Assembly (NCBI RefSeq): GCF_014650455.1
Contig: NZ_BMUZ01000007.1
Coordinates: 240,388 to 304,387, forward strand
Length of the DNA: 64,000 nucleotides
Direction of reading: 5' to 3'
From: Streptomyces xanthochromogenes
GTDB lineage: Bacteria > Actinomycetota > Actinomycetes > Streptomycetales > Streptomycetaceae
The position numbers and the translations under genes were made by a program. Under the pieces are notes generated by a model that saw only the letters and a program-made list of their open reading frames with translations, was not told the origin of the DNA and ran no database searches. This document shows positions 17,916 to 26,521 of this stretch, one piece after another; position 1 is the first letter of the stretch; every line of letters starts with the position of its first letter.

Positions 17916-18941
17916 TCACTCAGGGTTGTCCGCGAGCGATCTCGCCGCCCGGACGCAGTGGGCGAGCGCGGCCCGGGCGTGGGCCGGGGACGCGCCCGCC
18001 ATGCCGCACGTGGGAGTGATCACCACGGACTCGCCCAGAGTCCCCGGATTCAGCCCCAGCCTGCGCCACAGCGTCCTGACACCCATGACGCTACCGGCAG
18101 GGTCTGACAATGGGCCGTCGGTGGCGGGCACCACTCCGGCGAAGAGCTTCACGCCGCTCTCGGCGGCCTCACCGATCTGCTCGTCGTCACGCTCGGTGAG
18201 CAGCGAGAAATCGAACGACACCCCGGCGGCCCCGGCCCGCCGCAGCAGCGCGAACGGGACGTCGGGGGCGCAGGAGTGGACGACGACGGGGCCGTCGTGC
18301 ACGGCCATGACCTCGCGCAGCGCGCCCTCCACGACCTGCCGGTCGACGGCCCGGTGGGTGCGGTATCCGCTGGCGGTACGGATCTGTCCGCGCAGCACCG
18401 AGGTGAGCGAGGGCTCGTCGAGCTGGAGCACGAGCCGGGCTCCGGGGACGCGGCGGCGTACGTCGGCGAGGTGGTCGCGCAGGCCTTCGGCGAGTGACCC
18501 CGCGAGGTCGCGGCAGGCGCCGGGGTCGCCGAGGGAGAGCTCGCCGTTCCTGAGCTCCAGGGCCGCGGCCAGCGTCCAGGGCCCGACGGCCTGCACCTTG
18601 AGCGGGCCGGTGTACTCCTGGGTGAACTCCTCCAGGGCGTCGAGGTCCTCGCCGAGCCAGGACCTGGCCCGGCGGGTGTCCCGGCCGGGCCGGTCCCCGA
18701 CCCGCCAGCCGCTGGGCTCGACGTGCCCGTACATCTCGACGAGGAGCCCGATGGTCCGCCCGATCATGTCGGCGCCGGGCCCGCGCGCGGGCAGCTCCGC
18801 GAGGTGCGGGAAGTCGCCGCGCGCCCCTTCGGCCCCGATCAGCGAGCCGGTGACGGTCTTGGCGGTCTCCCGCGCGTCGCCGCCCGGCATCGAGCCGACG
18901 CCGGTGGCGGGCCCCCAGGGGAATTTGCTCTGTTCGCTCAC
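17916..18941 (-). CDS. Cobalamin-independent methionine synthase-like protein (MetE C-terminal fold)
   Basis: A 341-residue protein corresponding to the catalytic C-terminal barrel of MetE without the N-terminal half. It starts at GTG 18941 and begins with the family opening ATGVGSMPGGD. Putative zinc ligands are visible in VVHSCAPDVPFALL and ITPTCGMAGASP; the segment LVLQLDEPSLTSVL is also typical. Short MetE-like proteins of this sort occur throughout actinomycetes. They may transfer methyl groups from a donor other than folate, so full methionine synthase activity is not assured. It lies 25 nt after... on the minus strand upstream of ligA, probably co-transcribed with it. Confidence 0.85.
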   Translation of the reverse strand: MSEQSKFPWGPATGVGSMPGGDARETAKTVTGSLIGAEGARGDFPHLAELPARGPGADMIGRTIGLLVEMYGHVEPSGWRVGDRPGRDTRRARSWLGEDLDALEEFTQEYTGPLKVQAVGPWTLAAALELRNGELSLGDPGACRDLAGSLAEGLRDHLADVRRRVPGARLVLQLDEPSLTSVLRGQIRTASGYRTHRAVDRQVVEGALREVMAVHDGPVVVHSCAPDVPFALLRRAGAAGVSFDFSLLTERDDEQIGEAAESGVKLFAGVVPATDGPLSDPAGSVMGVRTLWRRLGLNPGTLGESVVITPTCGMAGASPAHARAALAHCVRAARSLADNPE

Positions 18942-18981
18942 CCCGGAAGCCTACGCAACCGAGCGCACGGCCCGGTCCCGG

Positions 18982-19680
18982 CTACTTGCCGGGGCGCACG
19001 GTGAGGTCGTTGACCTCGGCGTCGGCCGGCAGGTCGATGGCCATGACGATGGTGGTGGCCACCGACTCGGGGTCGATGAACTTCGCGGGGTCGTACTCCT
19101 TGCCCTCCTGCGAGTGCACCTTGGCCTGCATGGGGCTCGCGGTGCGGCCGGGGTAGACCGAGGTCACGCGGACGCCGTTGGCGTGCTCCTCGTGGCGCAG
19201 CGAGTCGGCGAGCGCCTTGAGGCCGTGCTTGGAGGCGGCGTACGCGCCCCATTCGGCGTGCGCGGCGAGGCCGGCACCGGAGTTCACGAAGACCACGTGG
19301 CCGCGCGAGGCGCGCAGTTGGGGCAGCAGGTGCCGGGTGATCTCGGCGGGGGCGATCAGGTTGACGTTGAGCTGCTGGTGCCAGGTCTTGGGGCGCAGTT
19401 CGCCGACCGGGCCGAGGTCGACGATGCCCGCGATGTGCAGGAGCGAGTCGAGTTGCCCGGGCATCGGCTGCTTGTCGAAGGCCCAGGAGAGGCGGTCGGG
19501 GTCCGCGAGGTCGCCGACGAGGGTGCGGGCGCCCGGGTACCGGGCGGCGAACTCCTTCGCGCGTCCGGCGTCGCGGGCGAGCAGGATGAGCTCGTCGCCG
19601 CGCTCGTGCAGTCGGCGGGCGACGGCCGCGCCGATGCCGGAACCGGCGCCGGTGATCAGATGAGTAGCCATACCCGCCAT
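18982..19680 (-). CDS. Short-chain dehydrogenase/reductase
   Basis: A 232-residue SDR enzyme. The Rossmann nucleotide motif is GAGSGIGAA near the N-terminus, followed by LARD (NADP-leaning Arg) and DLADPDRL. The catalytic serine lies in FVNSGAGLA and the YxxxK pair in YAASKHGLK. The substrate is not evident. Two starts are possible: ATG 19680 and ATG 19671; the second has GGCGGGT a few nt upstream. It lies 19 nt downstream of the LOG-like gene on the same strand, so both may be on one mRNA. Confidence 0.9.
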   Translation of the reverse strand: MAGMATHLITGAGSGIGAAVARRLHERGDELILLARDAGRAKEFAARYPGARTLVGDLADPDRLSWAFDKQPMPGQLDSLLHIAGIVDLGPVGELRPKTWHQQLNVNLIAPAEITRHLLPQLRASRGHVVFVNSGAGLAAHAEWGAYAASKHGLKALADSLRHEEHANGVRVTSVYPGRTASPMQAKVHSQEGKEYDPAKFIDPESVATTIVMAIDLPADAEVNDLTVRPGK

Positions 19681-19699
19681 GCTCGCACTGGTCGGGGAC

Positions 19700-20239
19700 T
19701 CACTGGATGCCGAGGGACTCCTCCAGGTAGGCGAGGGCCGCGACGCCGTCCTCGGCGAAGAAGACCAGTTCGGTGAGGGGGACGGGCAGGAAGCCCTCGT
19801 CCTCCATGCGGCGGAACTGCTCCTTGAGGCCGTCGTAGAAGCCCGCGGTGTTGAGCAGGACGACCGGCTTGGTGGTCTTCCCGTGCTTCTTCAGCTCCAG
19901 GATCTCGGTGGCCTCGTCCAGGGTGCCGGTCCCGCCGACCATGATCACTACGGCGTCCGACTTGGCGAGCAGCAGCGCCTTGCGCTCGGCGAGGTCCTTG
20001 GCGATGACCATCTCGTCGGCGTTCTCGCGGGCCTTGGCGGCCAGGAAGTCGACCGAGACGCCGACGAGCCGGCCGCCCGCGTGCTGCACTCCGTCGGCGA
20101 CGACCTTCATGAGACCGCTCTCGGACCCGCCCCACACCAGGGTGTGGCCGCCCTTGCCGAGCAGTTCGGCGAATTCACGGGCGGGGCGCGTGTAGCGCTC
20201 GTCGAGGTCGGCCGCGGAGAGGAAGACGCAAATGTTCAT
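19700..20239 (-). CDS. TIGR00730 / LOG-family Rossmann-fold protein
   Basis: A 179-residue protein of the family that includes cytokinin riboside 5'-monophosphate phosphoribohydrolase (LOG), which releases the base from nucleoside monophosphates. ATG 20239 was chosen because the family always begins with a short strand (MNICVFLSAAD); the longer open frame overlaps the divergent promoter. Signature segments: VWGGSESGLMKVVADG, a conserved Lys/Arg (AERKALLLAKSD) and VGGTGTLDE. The usual motif is PGGxGTxxE; here the first residue is Val rather than Pro. The true substrate in Streptomyces is unknown. Confidence 0.88.
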   Translation of the reverse strand: MNICVFLSAADLDERYTRPAREFAELLGKGGHTLVWGGSESGLMKVVADGVQHAGGRLVGVSVDFLAAKARENADEMVIAKDLAERKALLLAKSDAVVIMVGGTGTLDEATEILELKKHGKTTKPVVLLNTAGFYDGLKEQFRRMEDEGFLPVPLTELVFFAEDGVAALAYLEESLGIQ

Positions 20240-20291
20240 GGGGCAACGATACGAGGGGAAGAAGTGGGCCTTCCAGGACGCTGCACCTCGT

Positions 20292-20621
20292 ATGACGACA
20301 GGACATCGCATCACCGTGGAGCGGGTCAGCGAGCACGTGCGGGTCGTGCGCGACGGGCAGGTGCTGGCCGAGAGCCGGCGTCCGCTGCTGCTGCGCGAGA
20401 CCGGCCTTCCGGTCCGCTACTACCTTCCGCCCGAGGACGTCCGCACCGACCTCTTGACGCCGTCGGTCACGCACACCTATTGCCCGTTCAAGGGCACGGC
20501 CTCCTATTGGTCGCTGCCGGACGCGCCGGACCTGGTCTGGTACTACCCGGACCCGAAGGAGGACGTGGCCGAGATCAAGGACCACCTCTGCTTCTACGAA
20601 GTGGAGACCGTGAGCGCCTGA
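20292..20621 (+). CDS. DUF427 domain protein
   Basis: A 109-residue protein. ATG 20292 matches the family beginning (MTTGHRITVERVSEHVRV); an upstream ATG at 20232 would overlap the divergent gene. It contains the family pattern RPLLLRETGLPVRYYLPPED and CPFKGTASYWSLP, then AEIKDHLCFYE near the end. DUF427 proteins form a small beta barrel; no reaction is established for them. Its last 28 nt overlap the 3' end of the GlxA-type regulator gene on the opposite strand. Confidence 0.88.
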   Translation: MTTGHRITVERVSEHVRVVRDGQVLAESRRPLLLRETGLPVRYYLPPEDVRTDLLTPSVTHTYCPFKGTASYWSLPDAPDLVWYYPDPKEDVAEIKDHLCFYEVETVSA

Positions 20622-21622
20622 CCGGCGCCGGACACCGCGACCCGGTCGGCGACCTTGAAGGTGCGCCGGTAGGTCACGGGTGAGACGCCGAGCACGGAAC
20701 GCATGTGCTGGCGAAGCGAGTTGGCCGTGCCGAAGCCCGCCCGGTGGGCGACCAGGTCCACCGGCAGGTCGCTGGACTCCAGGAGCTGGCGGGCGACTTC
20801 GAGGCGCTGGGCGGTGAGCCACTGGCCCGGTGTCATGCCCGCCTCCTCCCGGAAGCGGCGTGTGAACGTCCGCAGGCTCATCCGGGCGTGGGCGGCCAAC
20901 TCGCCCAGCGAGAGCGGCTCCTGGAGCCGTTCCAGGGCCCAGGCGCGGGTGCCGGCGGTGCCGGCGAGGGTCGGCTCGGGGACCGGGCGCTCGATGTACT
21001 GGGCCTGACCGCCGTCGCGGTAGGGCGGCACCACGCAGTGGCGGGCGGCCCGGTTGGCGACGGCGCTGCCGTGGTCGCGGCGCACGATGTGCAGGCACAG
21101 GTCGATCCCGGCCGCAGCTCCCGCCGAGGTCAGCACGTCTCCGTCGTCGACGAACAGGACGCCCGGGTCCAACCGGACGCTCGGGAAGGTGCGTTGGAAG
21201 GCGTCGGCGTCGCACCAGTGCGTGGTGGCGGGGCGCCCGTCAAGCAGCCCGGCGGCGGCCAGGACGTAGGAGGCCGTGCAGATGGACACCATGCGCGTGC
21301 CCGGCCGGATCCGTTCGAACGCCCGGGCCAAAGGCTCGGGCAGCGGGCCGCCGGAGGCGATGGCGCCGAGGTCGTGGGTCGGCGGGACCACCACGGTGTC
21401 GGCGGCGGCGAGCGCCTCGGGCCCGTGCTCCACCGCGACCGAGAACCCGGCCTCGGTGCGCACCGGCTCTCCGTCGACGGTGCAGACGGTCACTTCGTAG
21501 AGGGCCTCGCCCTCGGGGCCCCGGGCGCTGTCGAAGATCCGGGACGGGATGCCCAGCTCGAAGGAGACCACTCCGTCGAGGGCGAGCACCGCCACGCGGT
21601 GGACTTTCGGTCGTACGGCCAT
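20594..21622 (-). CDS. GlxA-type AraC-family transcription regulator
   Basis: A 342-residue regulator with two parts. Residues 1-190 form a DJ-1/PfpI (class I glutamine amidotransferase-like) domain with the nucleophile-elbow Cys in VSICTASYVLAAAGLL. The C-terminal 110 residues hold two AraC helix-turn-helix units (SLGELAAHARMSLRTFTRRF and LPVDLVAHRAGFGTANSLRQH). ATG 21622 is the start. It is divergent from the oxidoreductase gene at 21738, and 115 bp separate them. Such regulators often control the neighbouring divergent gene and may sense a small carbonyl or amine; that is inferred from context. Confidence 0.92.
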   Translation of the reverse strand: MAVRPKVHRVAVLALDGVVSFELGIPSRIFDSARGPEGEALYEVTVCTVDGEPVRTEAGFSVAVEHGPEALAAADTVVVPPTHDLGAIASGGPLPEPLARAFERIRPGTRMVSICTASYVLAAAGLLDGRPATTHWCDADAFQRTFPSVRLDPGVLFVDDGDVLTSAGAAAGIDLCLHIVRRDHGSAVANRAARHCVVPPYRDGGQAQYIERPVPEPTLAGTAGTRAWALERLQEPLSLGELAAHARMSLRTFTRRFREEAGMTPGQWLTAQRLEVARQLLESSDLPVDLVAHRAGFGTANSLRQHMRSVLGVSPVTYRRTFKVADRVAVSGAGQALTVSTS

Positions 21623-21642
21623 GGCCAGATTCTGTCACATCA

Positions 21643-21656
21643 TGGCCAAACGGCCA
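21643..21656. promoter_or_regulatory. Candidate operator between GlxA-type regulator and oxidoreductase
   Basis: An inverted repeat TGGCC-AAAC-GGCCA. The sequence CATGGCCA just to its left occurs twice (21620-21627 and 21641-21648), 21 bp apart, about two helical turns. It is a plausible binding site of the divergent regulator, not shown. Confidence 0.35.
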
Positions 21657-21737
21657 GCACCACACGAGGCGCCCCGGGTGCAGGCTGGTCTCCGCTGGTG
21701 GCGCCCACCAGCGAAAACACCCCTCAAAGGATCAGAC

Positions 21738-22688
21738 ATGTCCCAGACCATGCGTGCCATCAGCTCCCCCCGGCTCGGCGGCCCCGAGGTACTCGCCGAG
21801 ATCGACACCGAGCGTCCCGAGCCCGGCCCGACCGAGGTCCTGGTGCGCGTGCACGCCGCCGGCGTCAACCCGGCCGACTGGAAGATCCGCGAGCACGGCC
21901 CCTTCGGCCGGGAGACCACGCCGCCGATCCTCGGCTTCGACGTCTCCGGGACCGTCGAGGCGGTGGGCCTCGGCGTCACCCTGTACGAGGCCGGCGACGA
22001 GGTCTTCGGCATGCCGCTCTTCCCGCACCAGGCCGGCGCCTACGCCGAGTACGTCGCCGCCCCCGCCCGGCACTTCGTCCGCAAGCCCGCCGGGATCGAC
22101 CACATCCAGGCCGCGGCGCTGCCCCTGGCCTCGCTCACCGCGTACCAGGCGCTCGTCGAGACGGCCCGGCTGTCCGCCGGACAGCGGGTGTTGATCCACG
22201 CCGCGGCGGGCGGTGTCGGCCACCTCGCCGTACAGATCGCCAAGGCGCGCGGGGCGTACGTCATCGGCACGGCCAGCGCCGGCAAGCACGACTTCCTGCG
22301 CGGGCTCGGCGTGGACGAGCTGATCGACTACACGGCGGTGGACTTCACCGAGGCGGTGCGGGAAGTGGACGTCGTCCTCGACCCCATCGGCGGCGAGTAC
22401 GGCAGCCGCTCCCTGAAGGTGCTGCGCCAGGGCGGCACCCTGGTCTCGATCTCGTCCCCGGACGAGGACGCGCTGCGCCCGGAGGCGGCCGCCCTGGGCG
22501 TCCGGGCGGGCTTCACCCTGGTCGAGCCGGACCAGGCGGGCATGCGGGCGGTCGCGGCGCTGGTCGAGGAGGGCCGGCTGCGCGCCGAGATCGACTCGGT
22601 CTTCGACCTGTCCGACGCCGCGAAGGCGCACGCGTACGGCGAGCGCGGACGCACCCGGGGCAAGATCGTGCTCCGGGTCGCCGAGTAG
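21738..22688 (+). CDS. NADP-dependent quinone oxidoreductase-type dehydrogenase (zinc-free MDR)
   Basis: A 316-residue medium-chain dehydrogenase/reductase. ATG 21738 has AAAGGA 6 nt upstream. The N-terminal GroES-like part has PTEVLVRVHAAGVNPADWKIREHG; the Rossmann part has GQRVLIHAAAGGVGHLAVQIAKARG, the AAxGGVG motif of the quinone reductase subfamily. No structural or catalytic zinc Cys cluster is present. Members reduce quinones or enones, or act in detoxification, with NADPH. It is divergent from the GlxA-type regulator gene. Confidence 0.92.
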   Translation: MSQTMRAISSPRLGGPEVLAEIDTERPEPGPTEVLVRVHAAGVNPADWKIREHGPFGRETTPPILGFDVSGTVEAVGLGVTLYEAGDEVFGMPLFPHQAGAYAEYVAAPARHFVRKPAGIDHIQAAALPLASLTAYQALVETARLSAGQRVLIHAAAGGVGHLAVQIAKARGAYVIGTASAGKHDFLRGLGVDELIDYTAVDFTEAVREVDVVLDPIGGEYGSRSLKVLRQGGTLVSISSPDEDALRPEAAALGVRAGFTLVEPDQAGMRAVAALVEEGRLRAEIDSVFDLSDAAKAHAYGERGRTRGKIVLRVAE

Positions 22689-22705
22689 CCGCCCGGCCCC
22701 CGGGG

Positions 22706-23851
22706 TCAGACGCGCGCGGCGGCCCGCTCGGTCGTCGCGATCGTCGCCGAGCCCACCACGCGCGTGCCGTCGTACAGCACGATCGCCTGGCCGGGGGCGA
22801 CGCCGCGGACGGGCTCGGCGAAGCGCACCCGCAGCTCGCCGTCGACGAGCTCGGCGGTCACCTCGGTCTCGCCGCCGTGGGCGCGCAGCTGGGCGGTGTA
22901 GGTGCCGGGGCCGGCCGGGGCGGTGCCGCACCAGCGGGGCTTGATCGCGCCGAGGGCGGTGACGTCGAGGGCCTCGACGGGGCCGACGGTGACCGTGTTG
23001 TTCACCGGCGAGATGTCCAGGACGTAGCGGGGCTTGCCGTCGGCGGCCGGGTGGCCGATGCGCAGCCCCTTGCGCTGTCCGATGGTGAAGCCGAACGCGC
23101 CCTCGTGGCTGCCGATCTTGGTGCCGGACTCGTCGACGATGTCGCCCTCGGCCTTGCCCAGACGGTTCGCGAGGAAGCCCTGGGTGTCGCCGTCGGCGAT
23201 GAAGCAGATGTCGTGACTGTCGGGCTTCTTGGCGACCGCCAGGCCCCGGCGCTCGGCCTCGGCGCGGATCTCGTCCTTGGTGGTCAGGGTGTCGCCGAGC
23301 GGGAACATGGCGTGGGCGAGCTGGCGCTCGTCGAGCACCCCGAGGACGTAGGACTGGTCCTTGGCCATGTCGGAGGCGCGGTGCAGCTCGCGGCTGCCGT
23401 CCTCGTTCAGGACGACGGTCGCGTAGTGGCCGGTGCACACGGCGTCGAAGCCGAGCGCGAGCGCCTTGTCGAGCAGCGCCGCGAACTTGATCTTCTCGTT
23501 GCAGCGCAGACACGGGTTGGGGGTGCGGCCCGCCTCGTACTCGGCGACGAAGTCCTCGACGACGTCCTCGCGGAAGCGTTCCGCCAGGTCCCAGACGTAG
23601 AAGGGGATGCCGATGACGTCCGCGGCACGGCGGGCGTCCCGGGAGTCCTCGATGGTGCAGCAGCCGCGGGCCCCGGTGCGGAAGGACTGCGGGTTCGCGG
23701 AGAGCGCCAGGTGCACGCCCGTGACGTCGTGGCCCGCCTCGGCGGCCCGGGCGGCGGCGACCGCGGAGTCCACTCCGCCGGACATGGCGGCGAGGACGCG
23801 CAGGGGACGCGGGGAGGTCATCGGCGAGGGCTGCGGCGAAGTCTGAGTCAT
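22706..23851 (-). CDS. mnmA: tRNA-specific 2-thiouridylase
   Basis: A 381-residue enzyme that thiolates U34 of Lys, Glu and Gln tRNAs in the cytoplasm. The PP-loop ATP motif AAMSGGVDSAVAAARA is near the N-terminus. The catalytic Cys pair lies in NPCLRCNEKIKF and SHDICFIADGD. The C-terminal beta domains follow (FGFTIGQRKGLRIGHP, VRGVAPGQAIVLYDG). ATG 23851 gives a short Pro/Ser-rich leader; an internal ATG at 23821 (MTSPRPLRV) is also possible. Sulfur comes from a cysteine desulfurase; one is encoded at 24680-25849, with the amidase gene lying between on the other strand. Confidence 0.96.
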   Translation of the reverse strand: MTQTSPQPSPMTSPRPLRVLAAMSGGVDSAVAAARAAEAGHDVTGVHLALSANPQSFRTGARGCCTIEDSRDARRAADVIGIPFYVWDLAERFREDVVEDFVAEYEAGRTPNPCLRCNEKIKFAALLDKALALGFDAVCTGHYATVVLNEDGSRELHRASDMAKDQSYVLGVLDERQLAHAMFPLGDTLTTKDEIRAEAERRGLAVAKKPDSHDICFIADGDTQGFLANRLGKAEGDIVDESGTKIGSHEGAFGFTIGQRKGLRIGHPAADGKPRYVLDISPVNNTVTVGPVEALDVTALGAIKPRWCGTAPAGPGTYTAQLRAHGGETEVTAELVDGELRVRFAEPVRGVAPGQAIVLYDGTRVVGSATIATTERAAARV

Positions 23852-23998
23852 AGCACTCGTAAGGGTACGTGGGATCGGGAACCCGGGGCGCGGGAGTATC
23901 CGTTGTGGATCTCAGAGGGGTCGGATCCGGGAGTCCACCGGCCCACGGGCTGCGGTGGGGCCACGGGGAGCGGTACGGGGAGTGACGGGGGCGGGCGT

Positions 23999-24607
23999 AT
24001 GGCGACCAGCCGCAGAGGGCTGCTGATCGGGGGCGCGGTGGTGGCGCTCGGCACGATCGGATATCTCAACCAGCCGCACGCGCGGCCGCACAAGCCGCGC
24101 AAGGCCGGGGAGCTGGACTACGCGGGGGCCCAGTGGGTGGCGGCGGCCCAGCCGAACTGGCGGATGGCGGACCGGCCGGACGACTACGCGGTGGACCGGG
24201 TGGTGATCCATGTCGTGCAGGGCAGTTTCGACAGCGCGCTCAAGACCTTCCAGGACCCGGGGAACAAGGCCGCGGCGCACTACGTGGTGCGCGGGGACGG
24301 TCACATAGCGCAGACCGTACGGGAGCTGGACGTGGCCTTCCACGCGGGCAATCGGCAGTACAACGAGCGCAGCGTCGGCATAGAGCACGCGGGCTTCGTG
24401 GAGCAGGCCTCGTCCTTCACGGACGCCATGTACGCCTCGTCGGCGCGGCTCACGGCGGCGATCTGCGCCCGCTACCGAATAACCGTGGACCGGACGCACA
24501 TCATCGGGCACGTGGAAGTGCCCGGCACCGATCACACCGACCCCGGCCCGCACTGGGACTGGCCGCGCTACATCAAGCTGGTCGGGGCGGCGGCCGGCCG
24601 GGCCTGA
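23999..24607 (+). CDS. N-acetylmuramoyl-L-alanine amidase (exported)
   Basis: A 202-residue Amidase_2 family cell-wall hydrolase. It starts at ATG 23999; the N-terminus (TSRRGLLIGGAVVALGTIGYL) looks like a twin-arginine signal. The zinc site is formed by His in RVVIHVVQGS and by the histidines and Asp of HIIGHVEVPGTDHTDPG, ending in PHWDWPRYI. The Tyr/Glu region is NERSVGIEHAGFV. It cleaves the bond between N-acetylmuramic acid and the stem peptide. The gene is squeezed between two genes on the opposite strand. Confidence 0.93.
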   Translation: MATSRRGLLIGGAVVALGTIGYLNQPHARPHKPRKAGELDYAGAQWVAAAQPNWRMADRPDDYAVDRVVIHVVQGSFDSALKTFQDPGNKAAAHYVVRGDGHIAQTVRELDVAFHAGNRQYNERSVGIEHAGFVEQASSFTDAMYASSARLTAAICARYRITVDRTHIIGHVEVPGTDHTDPGPHWDWPRYIKLVGAAAGRA

Positions 24608-24679
24608 ACCGCGCTTGGGCCTGCCACGCGCCCCGTGGCGGAGCCGTGCCACGGGCGGGGCCCTCGGCGCGGCCCCGGC

Positions 24680-25849
24680 TCAGACGAGGCCCGCGGTACG
24701 GGCCCGCTCCACGGCCGGCCCGATGGCACCGGCCACCGCGTCGACATCGGCCGCGGTTGAGGTGTGGCCGAGCGAGAAGCGCAGGGTGCCGCGGGCCAGG
24801 TCGGGATCGGTGCCGGTGGCGAGCAGGACGTGGCTGGGCTGGGCGACGCCCGCGGTGCAGGCGGAGCCGGTGGAGCACTCGATGCCTTGCGCGTCCAGCA
24901 GGAGCAGCAGGGAGTCGCCCTCGCAGCCGGGGAAGGTGAAGTGCGCGTTGGCGGGCAGACGGCCGGCCGGGTCTGGGTCGCCGCCGAGGATCGCGTCGGG
25001 CACGGCCTTGTGCACGGCCTCCACCAGCCGGTCGCGCAGCCCTCCGGTCTCCCGGGCGAACGTGCCGCGCCGTTCGGCGGCGATCCGCCCGGCGACCGCG
25101 AAGGCGGCGATGGCGGGGACGTCGAGGGTGCCGGAGCGTACGTGTCGCTCCTGGCCGCCGCCGTGCAGCACGGGGACGGGCGTGTACTCGCGGCCCAGCA
25201 ACAGGGCGCCGATGCCGTAGGGGCCGCCGATCTTGTGGCCCGAGACGGTCATGGCGGCGAGTCCGGACGCGGCGAAGTCCACGTCCAGCTGGCCGAAGGC
25301 CTGCACCGCGTCGGCGTGCAGCGGAACCTCGAACTCCCTTGCCACTGCGGCGAGTTCGTTCACCGGCATGACGGTGCCGATCTCGTTGTTTGCCCACATG
25401 ACGGTGGCCAGGGCGACGTCGTCGGGGTCGCGCTCGATGGCGGCGCGCAGCGCCTCGGGGTGCACCCGGCCGTGTGCGTCGACGGGCAGGTACTCGACGG
25501 TGGCGCCCTCGTGCTCGGCGAGCCAGTGCACCGCGTCGAGCACGGCATGGTGCTCGACGGGGCTGGCGAGCACCCGCACCCGGCGCGGGTCGGCGTCCCG
25601 GCGGGCCCAGTACAGGCCCTTGACGGCGAGGTTGTCGGCCTCGGTGCCGCCGGCCGTGAAGACGACCTCGCTGGGGCGCGCGCCGAGCGACTCGGCAAGG
25701 TCCTCGCGGGCCTCCTCGGCGGTGCGGCGGGCCCGCCGCCCGGCGGCGTGCAACGAGGACGCGTTCCCGGTGGCGGTCAGCTGGGCGGTCATCGCCCGGA
25801 TCGCCTCCGGGAGCATCGGAGTGGTCGCGGCGTGGTCGAGGTAAGCCAT
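24680..25849 (-). CDS. Cysteine desulfurase (NifS/IscS class)
   Basis: A 389-residue PLP enzyme that removes sulfur from cysteine. It begins with YLDHAATTPMLPEA. The PLP lysine lies in TVSGHKIGGPYGIGALL and the active-site cysteine loop in GIECSTGSACTAGVAQP. The start is ATG 25849. The product is a class V aminotransferase of the group used for tRNA thiolation and Fe-S assembly. MnmA, a thiolation enzyme, is coded close by on the same strand, so it is the likely sulfur acceptor, in keeping with the order in other Streptomyces. Confidence 0.95.
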   Translation of the reverse strand: MAYLDHAATTPMLPEAIRAMTAQLTATGNASSLHAAGRRARRTAEEAREDLAESLGARPSEVVFTAGGTEADNLAVKGLYWARRDADPRRVRVLASPVEHHAVLDAVHWLAEHEGATVEYLPVDAHGRVHPEALRAAIERDPDDVALATVMWANNEIGTVMPVNELAAVAREFEVPLHADAVQAFGQLDVDFAASGLAAMTVSGHKIGGPYGIGALLLGREYTPVPVLHGGGQERHVRSGTLDVPAIAAFAVAGRIAAERRGTFARETGGLRDRLVEAVHKAVPDAILGGDPDPAGRLPANAHFTFPGCEGDSLLLLLDAQGIECSTGSACTAGVAQPSHVLLATGTDPDLARGTLRFSLGHTSTAADVDAVAGAIGPAVERARTAGLV

Positions 25850-25919
25850 GGTGGGCCCGATTCTACGAGCCGCGCGGGGCGGGCCGTGCCGCAGTTCCGG
25901 CCAGGACCGGCGCGGGGGC

Positions 25920-26189
25920 TCAGCCGTTGAGGCCCCAGGACACGGTGTGGTCGGCCATCATCAGGCCGGCGAGGACCGCGAGGTCGGCCACGCCCAGGGC
26001 CAGTCCGAGCAGCGCGCGGCCCCGGCGCTCGGTGCCGTAGAGCAGGGAGAGCGACGACAGGATGATGGCGATGGGGCCGAGGACGACGTTCATGACGAGC
26101 AGCCCGACCAGTCCGAGGACGAAGGCCGCGACGGCCATCCCGTCCCTGTCACGGTTGCGGGTACGGCGGCGGATCGCTGCGAGTTCCAT
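25920..26189 (-). CDS. DUF4190-type small membrane protein
   Basis: An 89-residue protein with a basic N-terminus (IRRRTRNRDRDGMAV) and two or three hydrophobic helices (AAFVLGLVGLLVMNVVLGPIA, LGLALGVADLAVLAGLMM). The pattern of Gly and the turn GTERRGRALLGLALG matches DUF4190. No function is known. ATG 26189 starts 2 nt after the stop of the preceding small gene, so they form a two-gene unit, divergent from the TetR gene. Confidence 0.82.
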   Translation of the reverse strand: MELAAIRRRTRNRDRDGMAVAAFVLGLVGLLVMNVVLGPIAIILSSLSLLYGTERRGRALLGLALGVADLAVLAGLMMADHTVSWGLNG

Positions 26190-26191
26190 GG

Positions 26192-26347
26192 TCAGCCCTT
26201 CCGGTGCGAGAGGCGTTCACGGGCGGCGAAGACCAGCAGCCAGACGCCGATGACACCGGCGACGGCCAGGGTGACCGGGAGCGGGAGGTGCGCCGCTGAG
26301 CCCAGCACGACCCCCAGCAGGAGGAGGGCTGCGACGAGGAAAAGCAT
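26192..26347 (-). CDS. Very small membrane protein
   Basis: A 51-residue protein starting at ATG 26347, chosen since GAAAGGGA lies 9 nt upstream; a longer in-frame extension exists but would overlap the regulator's promoter. It is two hydrophobic helices (LFLVAALLLLGVVLGSAA, VTLAVAGVIGVWLLVFAA) and a basic tail (RERLSHRKG). It is too short for a family call. It is the first gene of a pair with the DUF4190 gene. Confidence 0.7.
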   Translation of the reverse strand: MLFLVAALLLLGVVLGSAAHLPLPVTLAVAGVIGVWLLVFAARERLSHRKG

Positions 26348-26509
26348 GGGATCGATCCCTTTCTGTGGGGGACTTCCGGGCAGGAGGACAACTGTGGACG
26401 GACGGTTCCGTCGACAGATTTCCTCTACCGGCTCCGCCAACGAGCCTTGAGAGTACGACTGTTCACTGACTACTGAGTCTAGTGTTCCCAACTTCGGCGA
26501 ACGCATGTT

Positions 26510-26521
26510 TACTGAGTGGTA
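26510..26521. promoter_or_regulatory. Candidate TetR operator at the regulator's own start
   Basis: TACTGAGTGGTA, which overlaps the first base of the TetR start codon. A partial copy (TACTGAGT) lies at 26471-26478. A copy with one change is found upstream of the acyl-CoA thioesterase gene at 28382-28393. Confidence 0.45.
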
